Shown here piece after piece: positions 63,003 to 64,000 of a DNA stretch of 64,000 nucleotides. This stretch comes from Nereida sp. MMG025 (GTDB taxonomy: Bacteria > Pseudomonadota > Alphaproteobacteria > Rhodobacterales > Rhodobacteraceae). The stretch covers positions 124,001-188,000 of the forward strand of contig NZ_JAKFZN010000003.1 of the NCBI RefSeq assembly GCF_021654165.1, given 5' to 3'. The stretch's first letter is position 1. Each line of letters opens with the position of its first letter. The notes below the pieces were generated by a model. That model did no database searches. It was not told where the DNA came from and saw only the letters and a list, made by a program, of their open reading frames with translations. The position numbers and the translations under genes were made by a program.

Positions 63003-64000
63003 TGCAACAAACAGCGGCGATTATCGGGGGCGGTGTGATCGGTGGCGGATGGGCTGCGCGGTTCTTACTGGCGGGCTGGCATGTTCGTGTGTTCGATCCC
63101 GATCCGGACGCCCAACGCAAGATTGGCGAGGTGCTTGAAAACGCCCGCCGCAGCTTGCCGGGGCTGTCCGATACGGCGCTGCCAGCCGAAGGGCGGTTGA
63201 GCTTTCATAGCACCATGTCTGATGCGGTTGACGGCGCGATCTGGATTCAGGAAAGCGTCCCCGAACGGTTGGATCTCAAACGCAAGGTCTATCAAACGCT
63301 GCAACACCATTGCGCGGCAGATGCAATCATCGGTTCCTCGACCAGCGGGTTCAAACCAAGCGATTTACAAGGCTGCGCCACGCGCCCCGAACAGATTGTG
63401 GTCTGTCATCCCTTCAATCCCGTCTATCTTTTGCCCTTGGTCGAGGTGGTGATGGGGCAGGCAGATGCGCTAGAGCCGCGTATTGACGCCATCCTGCGCC
63501 AGTTGGGGATGCGCCCGCTCTTTATCCGCCGCGAGATTGACGCCCATATCGCCGATCGCTTGCTGGAAGCGGTCTGGCGCGAGGCGCTTTGGCTGGTCAA
63601 TGACGGCATCGCCACAACACAAGATATAGACGAGGCGATCCGCCTTGGCTTTGGTCTGCGTTGGGCGCAAATGGGCCTGTTTGAAACCTACCGCATCGCA
63701 GGGGGTGAAGCGGGGATGGTGCATTTTCTGGCGCAATTCGGCCCCGCTTTGGAATGGCCCTGGACCAAATTGATGGATGTGCCAGAGCTGACAGATGCGC
63801 TTGTTGCGCGCATCGCCAGCCAGTCAGATGCGCAATCGGGCACCCATTCCATTCGCGCATTGGAACGCATCCGTGACGACAATCTTGTGGGCATCCTACG
63901 TGTCCTCAAAGCCAATGATTGGGGCGCTGGTGCGGTCTTGAACAGGCATGATAACCACTTGGACGAAGGCGAAATCCCAAGCGATATGAAGGGGATAGCC
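63002..64000 (+). CDS. lcdH: L-carnitine 3-dehydrogenase (hydroxyacyl-CoA dehydrogenase family), cut by window edge
   Basis: The frame runs from ATG 63002 to the window end without a stop, 333 codons. The N-terminal NAD motif is GGGVIGGGWA (residues 9-18). 'SSTSGFKPSDL' (near 113) and VVCHPFNPVYLLPLVEVV follow, the pattern of 3-hydroxyacyl-CoA dehydrogenase relatives. The SSTSG-x-x-PS segment is that of L-carnitine dehydrogenases, which oxidise carnitine to 3-dehydrocarnitine. Overlap with the lipocalin gene and linkage to BKACE support this. Single-domain enzymes are about 320 residues; longer forms are fused to a thioesterase, so the missing end may be short or may add a domain. Confidence 0.88.
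   Translation, partial: MQQTAAIIGGGVIGGGWAARFLLAGWHVRVFDPDPDAQRKIGEVLENARRSLPGLSDTALPAEGRLSFHSTMSDAVDGAIWIQESVPERLDLKRKVYQTLQHHCAADAIIGSSTSGFKPSDLQGCATRPEQIVVCHPFNPVYLLPLVEVVMGQADALEPRIDAILRQLGMRPLFIRREIDAHIADRLLEAVWREALWLVNDGIATTQDIDEAIRLGFGLRWAQMGLFETYRIAGGEAGMVHFLAQFGPALEWPWTKLMDVPELTDALVARIASQSDAQSGTHSIRALERIRDDNLVGILRVLKANDWGAGAVLNRHDNHLDEGEIPSDMKGIA

Noticed and set aside
1-64000. CRISPR arrays, insertion sequences, prophage genes, secretion system cluster
   Set aside because: I found no regularly spaced repeats, transposase motifs, or phage or secretion structural genes; DUF2235 proteins alone do not show a type VI system.

Overview
The window looks like ordinary chromosome of an alphaproteobacterium of the Rhodobacteraceae, most likely the Roseobacter group. 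GC is high (about 60% by eye, not calculated). Supporting families are the nitrogen-PTS enzyme I next to aspartate kinase, DUF1178 and DUF6280 proteins, a PopZ-like acidic protein, tripartite tricarboxylate (TctCBA) transport, bifunctional PutA with a divergent Lrp-type regulator, a CoxL-like molybdoprotein, and a carnitine breakdown cluster. I see no phage, insertion sequence, CRISPR array or plasmid functions. There are two tRNA genes, Cys(GCA) and Leu(UAA).

Layout. 1-7.1 kb: the end of an M16 peptidase, several GNAT acetyltransferases (one broken by an in-frame stop), a secreted metallo-beta-lactamase-fold protein, a GlcD-type FAD oxidase, and the purine/methylthioadenosine salvage pair mtnP-apt. 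7.1-12.9 kb: an EcsC-family protein, then a minus-strand run of Nudix, DUF1178, lysC, GNAT and ptsP. 13-15.9 kb: a glutathione peroxidase with a Tat-like leader, translationally coupled to a histone-deacetylase-family hydrolase, facing a KDO transferase. 15.9-24 kb: the cluster tctC-tctB-tctA-acyl-CoA synthetase-ketopantoate reductase-Usp, divergent from a RamB/MccR-type regulator. This looks like an uptake and CoA-activation unit for a small carboxylate.

24-36 kb: tRNA-Cys, a Pcm-like methyltransferase, a TolC-type channel with a palindromic operator over its promoter, the PopZ-like protein, cobyric acid synthase, elongation factor P, YgfZ, an MsbA-like exporter, two aminotransferases and two tiny proteins. 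36-44 kb: valS with an AT-rich insert, an orphan CoxL-like protein and a DUF2235 hydrolase followed by a lipoprotein. 43.5-53.8 kb: a thioesterase with metF, divergent metR with a MetR box, an aromatic amino acid decarboxylase, suhB, a GFA-family protein, a rhomboid protease, and putA with putR. 53.8-64 kb: tRNA-Leu followed by a second DUF2235 hydrolase, a LysR regulator, metG, a class C serine hydrolase, an MFS transporter, an aldo/keto reductase, and a carnitine module (BKACE, lipocalin-type lipoprotein, carnitine dehydrogenase) running off the right edge.

I did not find a clear undescribed multi-gene system. The most useful leads are small: a nonsense-interrupted acetyltransferase, a 15-bp palindrome on the tolC promoter, nested repeats upstream of efp, hairpins after tctC and at the rhomboid start codon, four convergent gene pairs whose stop codons share a 4-base palindrome, an AT-rich insert in ValS, and the TctCBA-acyl-CoA synthetase unit of unknown substrate.
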